This document shows, one piece after another, positions 36,750 through 49,800 of a stretch of DNA of 64,000 bases (position 1 is its first letter; the number at the start of each line of letters is the position of its first letter). The notes under the pieces are model-generated. The model had not been told where the DNA came from. It saw nothing but the letters and a program-made list of their open reading frames with translations, and did no database searches. A program made the translations under genes and the position numbers. The stretch comes from Datisca glomerata (Eukaryota; Streptophyta; Magnoliopsida; Cucurbitales; Datiscaceae), in NCBI GenBank assembly GCA_003255025.1, contig QANY01013250.1, positions 2,155,023 to 2,219,022 on the forward strand, in the 5' to 3' direction.

Positions 36750-37093
36750 TGATAAAGATGCTTAAAGGGAAGGACTTCAGTTTAGAGCTGCTCTTTGCCA
36801 AGCTCTCTCGCGATTAACTATGCCATTTTTCTTCTGTTTTCAATGGTGTATTTCACTGGGATTTGTATGTATTGTACCCTGCTTATAGACTGGACAAATT
36901 TTGTTCTTAAAAAATTTCGCCTGCTGCAATTGATCATTTGCCATGATTCTTCCTTTTATATTCTCATCTTAATTTAAACAAGTAAGTTGATTGGTGTTTG
37001 TTTTAGGTAAAATTATGACGAGAAGAGCATGAGAACAAAAGATGTATTTACATTCATGATCACAAATTTGAAAGCACAATCATTTGGGAAACA

Positions 37094-39967
37094 TCAATCT
37101 GTCCTTACATTCTTAACATCCATATCCTCTCCAGTTTTGGAGACACGACTCTTGTTAAGTAATAGGGAGAGCTGATCAACAAAGAGCATGCTTTTCATTT
37201 GTTCCAGTTGCTGCCATTCCTTTTCAATATGAAGGTCCAGATTCTCAATGCGGACAAGCTTATCTTGAATCTCTTTCATCTGAAAAAACTCCGAACATTA
37301 GCAAATAATGTCTAAGTTTTTAAGTTCGCTTTGCATTTCTCGGAATTCTAAATACCTGCACATCAATAATTTCAGAGATTGCCGCCTCCACATCCGACTC
37401 TTCCTTCTTCATCCGTGAATTTGCATAAAGAAAAGCATCCTTTACAGCATTAGGTGTGATATCTCCTTCGGTTGCAACATCGGCTCCTGTAGATCAAATA
37501 CCCGCTAACTATAAAGTCTCCTTCGGTTCCAACCCTAAGGGTGGGATTAGATTAGTTTACATCAAAATTCATTACATCATGATAGGAACATTAACCGCCA
37601 CTCTTTCTGTACGTCTTATGTTTATGACATGTAAATATTAGCGTATTCAACAGCTAACTGGTTACATTATCGCAGCACTTGTAAAAGCATGTGGCAAGGC
37701 CGTTATAAATGAATCCCCTAATTCTTCCTCAAACTTAAAAACTTTTCTACAAATTATAAGCCTTTCTACTATGGCTCACTAGAATAAAAAGTGGAGTTCC
37801 TATCAAGTCTAACTAGCCTTAGGGTTCATAGGCCAAAACCAACAATTGTGGGAGATCCAGAGCTTTTAGCCATCATAAATTGATAATCAACTTATCTTTT
37901 TTCTTGTCAAGTACTTGAATTAAACTATTATGTTAAAAAATGTATTACTCATAAAAACACAAATCAAATAAGAACCTTTGAAAAAAAATACTTCAACTAT
38001 GAAGCAAGTGCAACTGTAAGAAACGAGCTAACTCCCCCCCCCCCCCCCCNCCCCCCCCCCCCAATCCAAGGCAGGGGGAAAAATCTTTTATGTACCTGTT
38101 CTGTAGTCAATTTCTGACAGTTTAGTCACAGCTGCACGAGCTGCAGCTTCTGCAACCTCAATGCCCGCCAAGGAAGATAGGAAAGCAGCCTGAAAGATAA
38201 GTAAAGAAATATTGTTAATCTCACATAATCAATGTGATTAGGCACGTAAAATAGGGGAAAGAGAAAAAGAAAAGGGTAAGTCTAGCTATATGCTGTGTAT
38301 CATCAACGATTTCCACATAAGTGGTATTTCACGACTCCTGACACAAATTGACCCATCACGACTTTACAATTTCTTTCAGATTCATTAAATTTCATGTACT
38401 GATTCTTGATTACCCACTATGCAGTATTCATGTGGTATTTTTATAATCTATTCAAATCGACCTTCAATGCAGTGTTTCAACCCTACTTAAACAAGAAACC
38501 AAAATCAAGCCAGCTAAAATTACTTTAATTTTCTAGATGCAGTATGCATATCATGTGACCGAAAATCAATGGTTCATACCTGAAAACTATTTGCATGCAT
38601 CTCCTAAAGACATCGGCAATTAGTATTATCAATTTATATCATTACCTCCAAATTAAGCTAACAAACTATCAACTTTTCTCTTATAACAAATCCCTTCCTC
38701 CCCCACACCAAAATTAAAATGAACGAATACTTTTACCTGAGCCATTATAGGGTTACTTGCGTCCGCAAGAGGTGTGAGCCGCATCCTTTTAATTGGCGAT
38801 GATGCATCCATTGCCAATCCATCATCAGCATCAATTTGGTCTCCAACAGCATCATACTTGTTATCAATGTCCCTGGACTCAGTATAACCAACAAATTGCT
38901 CACCAAAGGGAAGCTTGACAAAATGTGAGACACAGTCCTTCTCAGTTTTACCACCAACATGTTGTGCGACCTTCCTCCAGTCATCACCATAATGCATAAC
39001 AGCTTCAAAAAGATGCAAAGTCTCCTTATCAGTCCAATCTGATCTCGTCTCTTCACTGATCTCCACTCGCCGAAAATCTGAAGAGCTGACACCAACACGA
39101 TAGTTACCTCGAACATAACATCTTGCACAAAGAGTCAAGTCGTGCTGTGGCATGGGAAGATTGCAAAAGTCAGCCTAGAAGAGGACGTTAATCCATATAA
39201 CTCAATATATCATAATTTTAAAAGCAGTAGCACATACCTTATCACAAGCAAAGCATGCGATGGTGCAATTAGACTTGCAGCTACTGCATACTCTCTTGGA
39301 GGCCTCTCTATTAGAAGCCGGAGAGTCGGAGGAACCACCGCCAGCTTCACCGCCGTGTGAAACAGACTTGGCCTCCTTGTCCTCCCACTTGAGCGGCTTG
39401 TTGACAGCCGAAGGAGAGTAATTAATGAGACCCCAAGCCTCTAGAAAATCAAAAACCCTACGAATGGATCCCACGTCACCAACAAGAGTCTTTCGGACAT
39501 CAGTGAAAGTGATCTTACATGAAGGGTTATCTCTGAAACGTTTGACAATAGAATTCCTAAAGTACTTGTAAACCGAAGGGTTTTTCGAAGGGGAGCGAGA
39601 ATCGAAGAACTCCGGAAGGAAGCGAACCTCGCAATCATGAATGTTGTTCCATGAAAACCACCCTTGTAAGATATGAACGAAAACACGAAATGTCAATGAA
39701 ATGTAAGGATACTGAAGTTAAAGGTGGAAGGAAGAACGAGAACTTACTTGAGTAGCTGGGGATGTGAATGAGTTGAGCTTCGGGCGGAGGAGAAGGCTCC
39801 GCCTGACGAGGAGTAGTAGTGGCAGAAGACGGTTTCTTAGAATCGGAAGCAGGAAGTTCAAGCTTAGCAGGAGGAGTGGAGGGGTTGGCCGAAGGTGGGA
39901 CATGGTTTGGAGGATTAGCGGTAGAAGGCTGAGGGGAGAGATCTGCGACCGATGATTTTGTTGCCAT
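37094..39967 (-). CDS. SWI3B: SWI/SNF chromatin-remodelling complex subunit SWI3B
   Basis: Six exons: 39967-39748, 39662-39238, 39144-38737, 38189-38096, 37486-37356, 37279-37094; 487 residues, all junctions in frame. A Pro/Ser-rich N-terminus leads into the SWIRM domain (HIPSYS-WFSWNNIHDCEVR, LPEFFDSRSPSKNPSVYKYF, SIRRVFDFLEAWGLINY). A ZZ-like Cys cluster follows (CSSCKSNCTIACFACDK, LTLCARCYVRGNYRVG). Then comes a SANT/Myb domain (DWTDKETLHLFEAVMHYGDD then WRKVAQHVGGKTEKDCVSHF), the LTPLADASNPIMAQ motif, and a C-terminal leucine-rich coiled coil (QLEQMKSMLFVDQLSLLL). SWI3 subunits form the scaffold of BRM/SYD remodellers in the nucleus. Domain order and length match SWI3B rather than the longer SWI3C/D. 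It converges with PPD3; the stops are 345 bp apart. Confidence 0.95.
38033..38062. repeat. Poly-C tract with an unresolved base, SWI3B intron
   Basis: About 29 C with one N at 38050, in the intron between exons 4 and 5. It is likely a sequencing or assembly soft spot and its true length is uncertain. Confidence 0.9.
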
Positions 39968-42857
39968 GGACTTGAGACCTTTGGGTACAGGGAAACTGGT
40001 GAGAACTGAACTTAAGAGGAAGAGTTCGAGACGGAGATTTGAAAAAAATGGCAAGGGAATGCAGCTTGCAATGGATTTTTTTTTTTCCATTCGTAGGTTT
40101 TATTATCATAACAAACTGAGAAACAAAAAATTCCAAAGAAAAATAAAAGATGAGATAAAATCTCCCCTCAATCTTATAGTAAAGTTTATTTCTCGTGACT
40201 AATATATTAAGATTATTTTTGAGAAATTGTTGACCTTGTGGTAGGAAAAGATTTTAGAAAGAAAAAAAAATTATGATATTTTTATGTTACTCTCGTGAGT
40301 AAAAAAAAATTCTATTAGACTTAATCTAGCATCCCCACATTGTATTAAGGTTTTTTAAGGAACAAACTTCATCAATCAAGGACAACCAAATCTATAATAA
40401 TTAGGAGATAAACCCCAACCAAGACCCTCAAAAAATGATGAACAGAAAATTTCATAAATCTATCTGCAATCTCATTATAATACTATGCCAAAAAACTAAG
40501 GAACAATTGTGATAAGCATTAATAAACTTCCTAATAGAAAGGATAATGGGAAAGAGATCCGGTGGGACCGGAGAGCGCTCCCTAACCATATTCACAAGCT
40601 GCAACAATCAGACTCAATAAGGTAGATAGGGCAAGTGAGTTAGATAGGGCAACATTGCATTAAGATTTTACTAATTAATAATTTAACAAAATATTTTGGC
40701 TAGATCACAAAATATTTCGTTACAAAAACGTTTAGGTCATAGAAAGGCTATGAATAGAGGTGTGCTCGAGACGAGACGAGACAAGTTCTGAAATTTTTTG
40801 TCGCGTCCCGTCCCCTACTGAGGACAAAAACCGAGCAGGACGAGAGGTTTAATTCATTCAAATCTAAAAAGATTTAAAGTTAAAAAAGATTAAAGGTTAA
40901 AATTAAAAAAGATTAATGGCCAAAATTTAAAAAATAAAAAAATAATTAGACCATTTATAAAATTATCAGGACGGGTGGGCCGAATATTTCTAAGTTGTTC
41001 CATATCCCATCCTGTCAAGAGTGAGTGTCTCACCCCGCTCGGTTTGGGATGATTTCTTGAGATGGTACGGATATTTCAGGACCCGTGTGCTGACTCGGAC
41101 ATCTGACTACATCAGAAGAGTCTATCTAGCCAAAAACACAAGAATGGGAGGCAATAAAAAGGAGTTGTATGTGTACCCATCATCTACAACTCGAATCAAT
41201 CATAACTCACGAGACTTGCAGATCTTCTAATCAGACATCACTAAAGAGTAATATTGATTACACAACTGAAAATCCATCTTTCAAATTGAATTTGGACCTG
41301 AAACTTGTATAGTTTTTGTTTCTGAAGCCAGGCCTTATAAACATCCAAATCACAGTATAGACTCTTTAAATAAAGAAACCTAGTACTGGTATGGACAAAA
41401 CTAAGGATCACTTTTATAGAACAAGAACAATAAATATGACAGACAACCAACACACACATGCATGACACACAACCACAATAGATGACTTCCTACACGCCCC
41501 AAAATGATGGGACTAGAGCTAGACTATAAAAGAATCATATGTTGATTCTAACATTGCCAGACTTTTTACAGGTTCATTTTTTTGGCCTATATGAATGCTA
41601 GAAACCGCTTCCAGCACCCATCAATCAATCCATGACTACTTGTTACTTTCCAAGCAACAGTAGTACATGAAGGTTTAGATAACATTATGGTAAAAGGGTC
41701 CTAAAGGAAGAGCAGCCTGCATCTTCCACATTCCTTCTCCGTCATCTGGACTGACTCGGACATCTGACTTCTCTGGTGAGTATATGACATGACCTGCACA
41801 ATAAAATAGATACATAAGACCAACTCTGGAATATATATTCTTAACATTGAAAACAAGTTCCATCCAGAATGCAGTCTGAAAATTTCATCTGGCACTGACA
41901 AAGTACAGAAAACAACTATCGAAACCTAGCAAGATTCACACTAAGGGTGTGTTACCTATGAAGGTAAGTTCTCAAAGATTCACGGCAAATGTCAAAACTC
42001 GAGAAAAGTTGAAGAAAAATTGAAGGGTATTTGATTCCAAAGATCTTCATTTTCCCAATTACCTTTCTTTGGAGGGTAATTGAAATCCTCCAAATTTGGA
42101 GGGTTTCTAATGCCAGGCATATTTTCCACTTTTATTCCTAAAATGCCAACTTTCTTTTCTTCTTTCCCACAATCTCTCAAGGGAAAATTTGATAAGTAGT
42201 AGAAAAATATTGATGATAATATTTTTTATGTTTACTAAACACTGTAATCTCAACTTACCGAACATCTTACTTGATACACCAAAACTGGTGAAATCTATCG
42301 ATGCCACAATCACCACATCATACATACAGATCATGCAATTCTTAATTTGCTTTGGAATTTGATTTCCAATAGACTTCTGGGACAATGAGCCTACAATCAT
42401 ATCCAGACATAATATGCATCTAAACTGGGAGAGAAAATTATCACGCCTCTTTAAGCAACTTCTTACGACAACACTTATGACGCTAGAATGAAAGTTAATT
42501 GAAAATCACAAGTTCATTGATAATGGCTCTACTTATTGTTATTGACAACATGTTGTGACTTGTGAGTATGTGGCTTGATCCAATTTCTCTTTTATTACCA
42601 ATTATACTTTGATGAATGGAAACTAGGCATTCATTATGCAGGAGTTATATAAGATAATCTACCTCTAGAATGCAAAATAAATTGTTTGCAAGGCTAGATC
42701 CGAAGCCCGCCACTCAAGTAGCAGTTCCGCTGCTCTAAGTCCTGCTGCAATCTAAGATACCTGTAACAATCACAAATTTCTGGAAATGTTGATGCCTTTT
42801 TGGTGACAAAATAAAGCTGAAAATACACTGTACTCCACTAAAAGATGAGTCAATCAC
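39968..42857. other. Intergenic DNA and probable 3' UTR exons of the RRM gene
   Basis: From 40000 to about 41500 no gene is seen; tgactcggacatctgact occurs twice (about 41091 and 41754). On the minus strand an acceptor at 42761 (attgttacag) and another at 41794 (tattgtgcag) suggest two 3' untranslated exons of the RRM gene. The frame after 41793 also reads SPEKSDVRVSPDDGEGMWKM, so an alternative coding end cannot be excluded. Confidence 0.4.
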
Positions 42858-42870
42858 CTTGCTCAACCTC

Positions 42871-45800
42871 TCACCCAGCTGTTTGATCAGAACCGGCACC
42901 TTGCATAAACTGAGAAGGAGCAGGAATTACGAACTGCGGTTGCCCAACAGGTGCTGCTATTCCTGACACAGCCAATATGTTTGCCTAATCAGTACTACAA
43001 TTATTTGATATCGATGGAACAACTAGAAAATACCTTCACGTCAATACTTTTGTCTTTTATTCTTCCATGATTTAAAAAAAAAAAAAAGTTCCCTCCTCCC
43101 TCTCTTGTTTTAATTTTTTTTTGCCTCAAAGGTGCAATCTGTCTCCTACTCCGACCACAAAAGACATTTTTGATCGGTACTCCAACCACAATTATTATGT
43201 GCCCTTTCTAGTAGTCCATTCTTAACACATTCTTTTGTCAGTCAACTTCATATTTCTGTCCCATGGTAATATTGTTTATCTAAGATTAAAATTAACTTCA
43301 ACTATCTATCAGTGTCAGAGCTCTGTTGAGCTACCATAGGTTGCTTATAGCACCCTGCTAACATACGGAGCCTACACTTTAAAACTTAACATCGACAAAA
43401 GAAACTTTTAGGGCTTCTTTCTAAGATATCATTCAGAAGCACAATGTATAATAGCTCTTATCTACAGAAAAATTTGATAGTAAATAAGAGATTTACTTTC
43501 CTCCGACATAATTTACTCGAACATAATTTAGCACATAGGTACTCTGATGTCGCATGACGGATTAGATGCAACTCATGATAGAGTAGGCACATATTTGAGT
43601 TTTGAGATTAAAATCTATCCTATATTTAAGAATGCAAAATTATTTTCACAAAATGCAATGTACCTGTGGGATATGGTGCTTGAATTGCAGGCATTGGGGA
43701 AGTTGTCAATGCATTGACACCGGGTCCACCAAACTGCACTATTTGATGACCTGGCATTGCATATCCGTGTAACGATGTATAACCATGACCACCGGGAGCA
43801 CTTTGACTCAACTGTCCATAAGGGTAAACGGCAGTGTTGACTCCCCCGGGTGGTACTCCATATATCTGCAAATATTGCTGACCACCATAAGGGTTGTAAA
43901 CACCCTGGTAGAAGGACAAAGACAGAGTAATCAGAATCAAGTGACAACAAAAGAACAATACCACAAAATACAAGATAAATGGGTACATATAGATATACAT
44001 GAATGAGGAAAACTATAGTAGATATCAGAGATGTAGATGACATCTAAAAGTATTAGTTACCTGAGAGTAGATGTACTCGGGTCCATATGCTGCATAGCTG
44101 CACAAATAAAAGATTAGTAGGATTTCTTTTCACAAACGAACCATTGAACTATAAATATCTGAAGGGCCAAGATTTTAGAATCTCAAACTCTGATGCAAAT
44201 TGAAATTGGAGCTTAGGCATTAAAGATTGTAGAGGGTAAACAGTATAGGGCATCCCTGTGACACTGAGGGACTGAAAATAACTCTAACAAACTACTAACC
44301 AAAGTTCACCTGTTTTATCAACACGACATTTCATGAAGACCAAGGAGATAAGCCAATAGAAACATGAATTGACCTAGTCCATGGCCCCTGTCAAAAAACA
44401 TTTGTCATAATTCTTGCCTGTTCAATTAACATTTGGCTGGGGCATATATCCTCTGAAACTACCTTTTTTTTTTTGCATTCCTGCAATTACCAATCACAAT
44501 TGTCACATTACTGTAATCCAGCCAAAAGCAATCCTGATATCAAGGGTATGACTTACTACTAACCTACGAGAACATTGCATGTTGTGATTGGTAATACTAA
44601 TGCCACGGAATGTAACAAGTATACATATATATAGCACTGCAGAGGATATATTAGGCACCCAAGTTCGACAATCATCCGATGGTGTTGAACCAGTATAACC
44701 GTTTGAAAACAAGTATACAAGTCAACCTAATCTCGTCTATGCAGTGGTTGATACGCACCATAAACCCATGTGTCTCCTCCATAAAGAAATTAATACCTCA
44801 AACGATGTCAATCCTACAATGTCTTAGGTATCATACCCAACTAAACCACTCTCTCCGTTAAAACGTCATGACACAGCAGCAGACAGGAAGAAGGAAGTAA
44901 ATGCCTTTAGGAGCTTCCATGACAGACTTGGGATGAATGAGCTTAGACATGATAGAGAATTCAATTGAGGGTCTTTAAAGCACAAAATGCAGGATAATAT
45001 ATATACTAATTAATTAAGATACAGAACTTACCCATAAGGAGGATATATAAGTCCTTGTTGGTAGTTGTATGGTGGTGGTTGCTGGTAGCTAAGACTTCCA
45101 ACATAAGCTCCCCGGCCGGCAGGCATGCCTCCAACATAAACTGAAGGTGGCCTCAGGCGTCCTAAAGGAAATAAAGAAACAAAATGGAAATTTGGAGTAT
45201 GAAGACAAATCAAAAAATTGCTTTTTAACTTACAAATCCATCCAAAAAACAACTAAATAAGGCTGCATGCAGAAAAGAGATTGTGTTAGCATTATTACAT
45301 ATAGTAGGAAAGAAGTAGCCAATACAATGCAATACCATAAGCCAACGGCGGTCTGGGTCGTCCAAGTGAAGCCAAATTACAATTTGCTCGCCTGCCATCA
45401 ATAATTGGAGTAGGATCGACACAAGCTCTCCTAGCAGCCTCTGGATCACGGAAAGTCACCTAAACCCTCCATGTAAATACAAACAAATGGCCAAGTCATT
45501 CAACAGTATACCATAACACGACTTGATTACTGACCAAAACAAAATTAATAGAAAATAGGAATTGCACGTCATTGATATGTAAGAAATCTGATCGACACAC
45601 ATTAGCAATACCACTATGTCCGACGAAAGATCAAATAAAGAGAGCCAGAAACAAATAAATACTTTAAAGGCTCAAACGAAAAACTGCCATGGTTGCTCGG
45701 CCAATTAAAACTGAAAACAGTAAATACTCACAAAACCGTATCCTTTCGATCGCCCTGTATTCTTATCGATTATTACTACGGCCTCGAGAATCTCTCCGAA

Positions 45801-45968
45801 CTGCTCGAAGTAGCGTCGCATGGTTTCGCTCTGAGTTTCCCAGGCTAATCCTCCAACGAAGACCTTGGTGTAGGTGGTATCCCCAAAAGGGGAATTCAAG
45901 TACTGGTAACCAGAACTCGAACTTGATCCGGATCCCGAACTAGGACCCGGAATTGGCTGGTACGCCAT
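42871..45968 (-). CDS. RRM RNA-binding protein, RBM24/38-like plant type
   Basis: Six coding exons: 45968-45732, 45459-45336, 45161-45032, 44097-44061, 43904-43664, 42962-42871; 286 residues. One RRM occupies about residues 29-105: [20 protein letters not shown] (RNP2), [20 protein letters not shown] with GYGFVTF (RNP1), [16 protein letters not shown]. The rest is low-complexity, rich in Gly, Tyr, Pro and Gln ([35 protein letters not shown]), which suggests phase-separating or protein-contact behaviour. It ends GAGSDQTAG. Single-RRM plant proteins with this layout are poorly characterised and probably bind mRNA in nucleus or cytoplasm. A donor 13 nt after the stop indicates spliced 3' UTR. 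The ATG at 45968 is the first in a clear upstream leader. Confidence 0.92.
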
Positions 45969-47524
45969 TAACGACGACGATCAATCAATATAGGAGAGTG
46001 AAATTGAAATTTCCAGAGAAGTAAGATTCGATCAAGTTGGCCTGATACTATGTCATAATAAAGTCGACCTAATAATGGTCACAAAGCAAAAAAGAATAGA
46101 ACGAAAAACCCTAGAGAAAGCATTGATTTCTAACGAAATACACCGAGAATCTAAAGGAATGAATGAGATTCAAAAGAACTGAAGCTATGTTGACACTGAT
46201 AGAAAATAAAGAGATGGAGATGGAGTGATCGAACCCATGTAATAAAAAGGAAAGGAGGGAAAATGAGTAGAAAAAGAGAAGAAAAAGAAGAAGAAGAAGA
46301 AGAAGTGGGGGGAAAAACCCTAGAAATGAAAACGGGTAGGATGGGCCAGAGAGAATGGGCAGAGGTCGGTGATAGTTGGATTGGAAGGAAAAGGGGATGA
46401 AGGGACCATGGGATGTGGGATGGGCTGGAGTGTACGGGAAAAGGTGATCAGACAGATGATGTAGAAAAAAGTCTAAACAAAAGAATGAATGATTTGATTA
46501 CTACTGCTAATACAAACTCAATAGTGGTGGAATAATGGTGTAGTGGTTGCAGCAGTAGAAGAACAGAGGGTCCTCTTGCTTTGGAATGACGAGGTCAGAA
46601 GAGAAGGAGATGATGGCTGAAAATTGAGAAGGGAAGAAGAAAAAACAGAGAGAGAGATTCATTATAGCGTTTGTGGGTTCGAAAGTTGTCAAATTAATCG
46701 GACAGCTCGAGAGAGGGGGTGAGGATGTGGAACCCACTTCCCCCACTTCTCCATTTTTAATCTCTCTCACGTTCCCCCGATTTGTTGGCTTGCTTTCCCA
46801 CACGGACGGATAAGTATGACAGTAGATTATTAACTCTCTCCATAGTATAAAATTTAAATTTGATACCTAATTGTAATGTACCTCATTTTTTAAATAAAAT
46901 GAAGGTTTTACCTAAAATAAATCCCTAAGAAAGCTAAATACTTAAAATAAACTATTCCTCTAATTTTCAATGCTTTAAATCTCAGGCCTACGATCAATTC
47001 AAACTAAGAAAGGCGAAGTTAATATATTGTCTTGACAAGTTAGGTTGACGCAGTTAGTTAACCCCCACACTCGTACGTTTGTAATGTAATTTTGACAAAA
47101 AAAAATAATATATTATCTTTGCACGCATATCAAATGACGACAAGAAAAAAAAATTAATAAAACCAGTTATAGTATCATCATTACACATTTTCGAAATATA
47201 ACTTCTCTAATTCTCTCTCTATCTCTTTTTTTCTCCCATTTCTTCTTCTCTAAAAATATTTTCAGTGTCTTGCTTGCGAGAACTCAGTTTCACTTCGTCT
47301 CTCAAATCTTTAACCGTCTGGCGAGAATTCAATTTCCCTTCATTAACTTCACAACAAGATATATTTCTTCAATACTCTCAAATGCTAGGGTTTCTCTACA
47401 AGATTTTTGAACTAGGGGTTTTTCTCTCTTATTCTCTCTGCTTGAAGCCACGGTCGCCAGTTCTATTTTATTTTTCATGTGCCCAGGATCTTGAATTCTT
47501 CAAGATGTCTTCAAGACGATCTAG
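45969..47524. other. Promoter and leader of the RRM gene; intergenic
   Basis: The purine-rich block at 46260-46320, with (aag)n, lies in the likely leader or promoter of the RRM gene. From 46800 to 47500 nothing is recognised. Confidence 0.4.
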
Positions 47525-48120
47525 ATGTCTTCTAAAGTCTTGAAGATGTGTTTCATGGGTAAACGCAACCTACAATATTTGTTGCATCGAGCACATGAAC
47601 AAGAAGCTGACAAAGAGTCAAAAAGAACTCTACAGATATACTTGCTTTACGCATCTCTTAGGTGTCCCAACAATGAAATTTTCTACCACGATATGTTATC
47701 ACGTGCTGTTGAGGGAGGTAAAAACTATGTATGGTATTCCTTCTGAAGGCGCAATGTGGTTTCTAGTCAATTAGAGACCACTCCACTTTTTAAAGAAGAA
47801 GTTCTCATTGGTAACCAGTCTTAGGTTTAGAGTTGCTCGTGAATCTCATTCGTCACATGTCGCCAACAAACTATGTGACGAATACTTCAAACAATAGGAG
47901 AGAATAACCAACAATTTTTTGGATGAGTAGTTTATGAATATGAAATCTGATGTCGATTTGGATGTTGTTAAGGTTGCTTTAATTTAGTTATTAAAGCCCT
48001 TTTTTTGGAAAGGAGAACTGAACCTATATAAAAAATGGATGGATTGGTAGACGACCTCACTATATTCAACCTATATTTGTGGGGGGGGAGGTATATCTTT
48101 TTCTAAAATAATGAAATATA
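47525..48120 (+). pseudogene. DUF1985-like (Ulp1-associated transposon gene) fragment
   Basis: Across frameshifts and stops the plus strand reads GMPSEG-like GAMWFLVN, then RPLHF-KKKFSLVTSLRF, VKVALI-LL, and finally LVDDLTIFNLYLWGG (about 48046-48090). That order matches DUF1985, a domain usually found in Ulp1-protease-like genes carried by plant CACTA or Mutator transposons. The upstream frame (KRNLQYLLHRAHEQEADKES) is not recognised. The copia LTR begins right after the W-GG motif, so the insertion cut this gene. Confidence 0.55.
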
Positions 48121-48348
48121 TGTTGGTTGTCACGGCACGTGCGCGACAGAAGCGTGAAGCTAGAGGTCATTTAAAAATTAAATTTTTAATAAATATCGAA
48201 TCTTTTAATAAAACAGAACTTGCTTAACGCCACCATAACCAAATAAAAAACTTTTTATTGAAAACTTTTTTTTCAATCTGTCAATATCCATTATATATTT
48301 ATACATTAAATTTACAACATACAAGGTTAGAAATCATATAAAAAAAAG

Positions 48349-48468
48349 AGGAGTGCAACACGAGGACTTCCCAAGTGGCCACCCAACTTAGTACTACTTC
48401 CACCCAAGCACGCGTAACATCGGGGTTCTAATAGGATCCGGTGCTGTAGTGCTGGTATGATCGCACCT
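48349..48468 (-). pseudogene. 5S rRNA pseudogene inserted in the copia LTR
   Basis: The minus strand reads ggtgcgatcataccagcact, then gcaccggatcctattagaac, then gcgtgcttggg, agtagtacta, and gggaagtcctcgtgttgcac. This follows plant 5S rRNA along its full 120 nt. Seven T on the minus strand follow at once, like a Pol III terminator. The inserted block (48341-48509) is absent from the two related LTR copies near 22100 and 55890. Internal promoter bases differ (tgttacgcgtgcttgg in box A, ttgggtggcc near box C), so I call it a pseudogene. Confidence 0.88.
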
Positions 48469-49489
48469 GTAAGGTGATGCGAAGAAAATGTGGTTAAGCC
48501 TTGGCTTACCTCTTGTAGTCTATATCAAACATCCTTGCAAAATTGATCGATCATCCATCCTAAGGAACCGTTCCAACGATCAGTAGACTCAGAGATCCAC
48601 ACCAAGATCTTCTAAGTCAATCCTCAACGCACTAGGACGTGTGTTGGCACGTAGAATATTACAAAATATTTTTTCTGTCTCTAGATGTACTCAACACATG
48701 AGACCTAGAGATTTACTGAGACTGATTTAAATAAGACAATTCTCTAAAAGAACGTGATTATTATTCTTTCAGAGTTTTGATTAACTATTAATCACAGAGA
48801 AAATTCACTCTGACACTAACTGTGTAATTCAGTTTTTTTAATGAACTGATGAACTAACTCATCAACTGAGGTCATTACAATAATATTTGTATATTTTCTG
48901 GATAATGGCGTATCAGATTTTTTCAGGATAAACTAAAAATAATATTTAATTATAAAATTACCAATTATAGTGAGCCCACTATAAATGTGCTGTGCAATTA
49001 TGATGTAGCACAATGTCGTGTGTTGCACCCTCACTGTTGTAGTTCCACGTGGCACTACAGTAGTCCATGTCAATCTCTGATACTCAATCAGTGATTGACA
49101 CATGAAAATTGATGTGAATTAAATATTTATTTTAATCAGATAAATATTTAGATATCAGTTAATTCAAAATTAACATATTTGATTATCTTTATCAACTAAC
49201 TTATCTGTTATTTCACAAATAACATATTTAGTTGATTTAGATTATTATCAAATAATAATTTAATTATCTAATTTCATAAATTAGATATTATGTCTGACTT
49301 AACGATAATTAAAAAATAATCGATAATTAATTATCTCATAATTATGTATTTGCGCTAGAATTAAAAAAAATTTTGCAAGTCAGTTTTTTTCTCATGTCCT
49401 GAAATACCCACACTCTAGACTGTGTAGTACAGAGGTGACTTGGCACCATGCACCTATAATCTTAAGCTCTAATAAACCAGATTTATATA

Positions 49490-49800
49490 GCATTATTTAA
49501 TTAAAGTTTTTAATTAAATAATATTATTTATTAATTTCATTCTTACTCCGCTATAAATATGAAATTGAACTCTTAGTAATTATAGAATATATTTATAGAG
49601 TATTCTCATGTAGTCCACTGATATAATCATTTCATGTAGTTTTATAAAGTATTATTTAATTAAACTCTTTAATTAAATAATATTATTTATTAATTCCATT
49701 ATTACTCCACTATAATATGAAATTGAACTCTTAGTAATTATAGAATGTATTTATAGAGTATTCCCAGGTAGTCTACTGATATAATCATTTCATGTAGTTT
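49490..49800. repeat. Tandem duplication (about 150 bp) in the copia LTR
   Basis: attatttaattaaa...ttcatgtagttttat occurs twice in succession (about 49492-49640 and 49643-49801) with few differences. The related LTR at 23150-23290 has it once. Confidence 0.8.

Noticed and set aside
40740..41060. MITE suggested by gacgagacgag and cgggacggg motifs
   Set aside because: I could not find inverted ends or a target duplication to define it.
48349..48468. Functional 5S rRNA gene
   Set aside because: Differences in the internal promoter and a single isolated copy in an LTR argue for a pseudogene.
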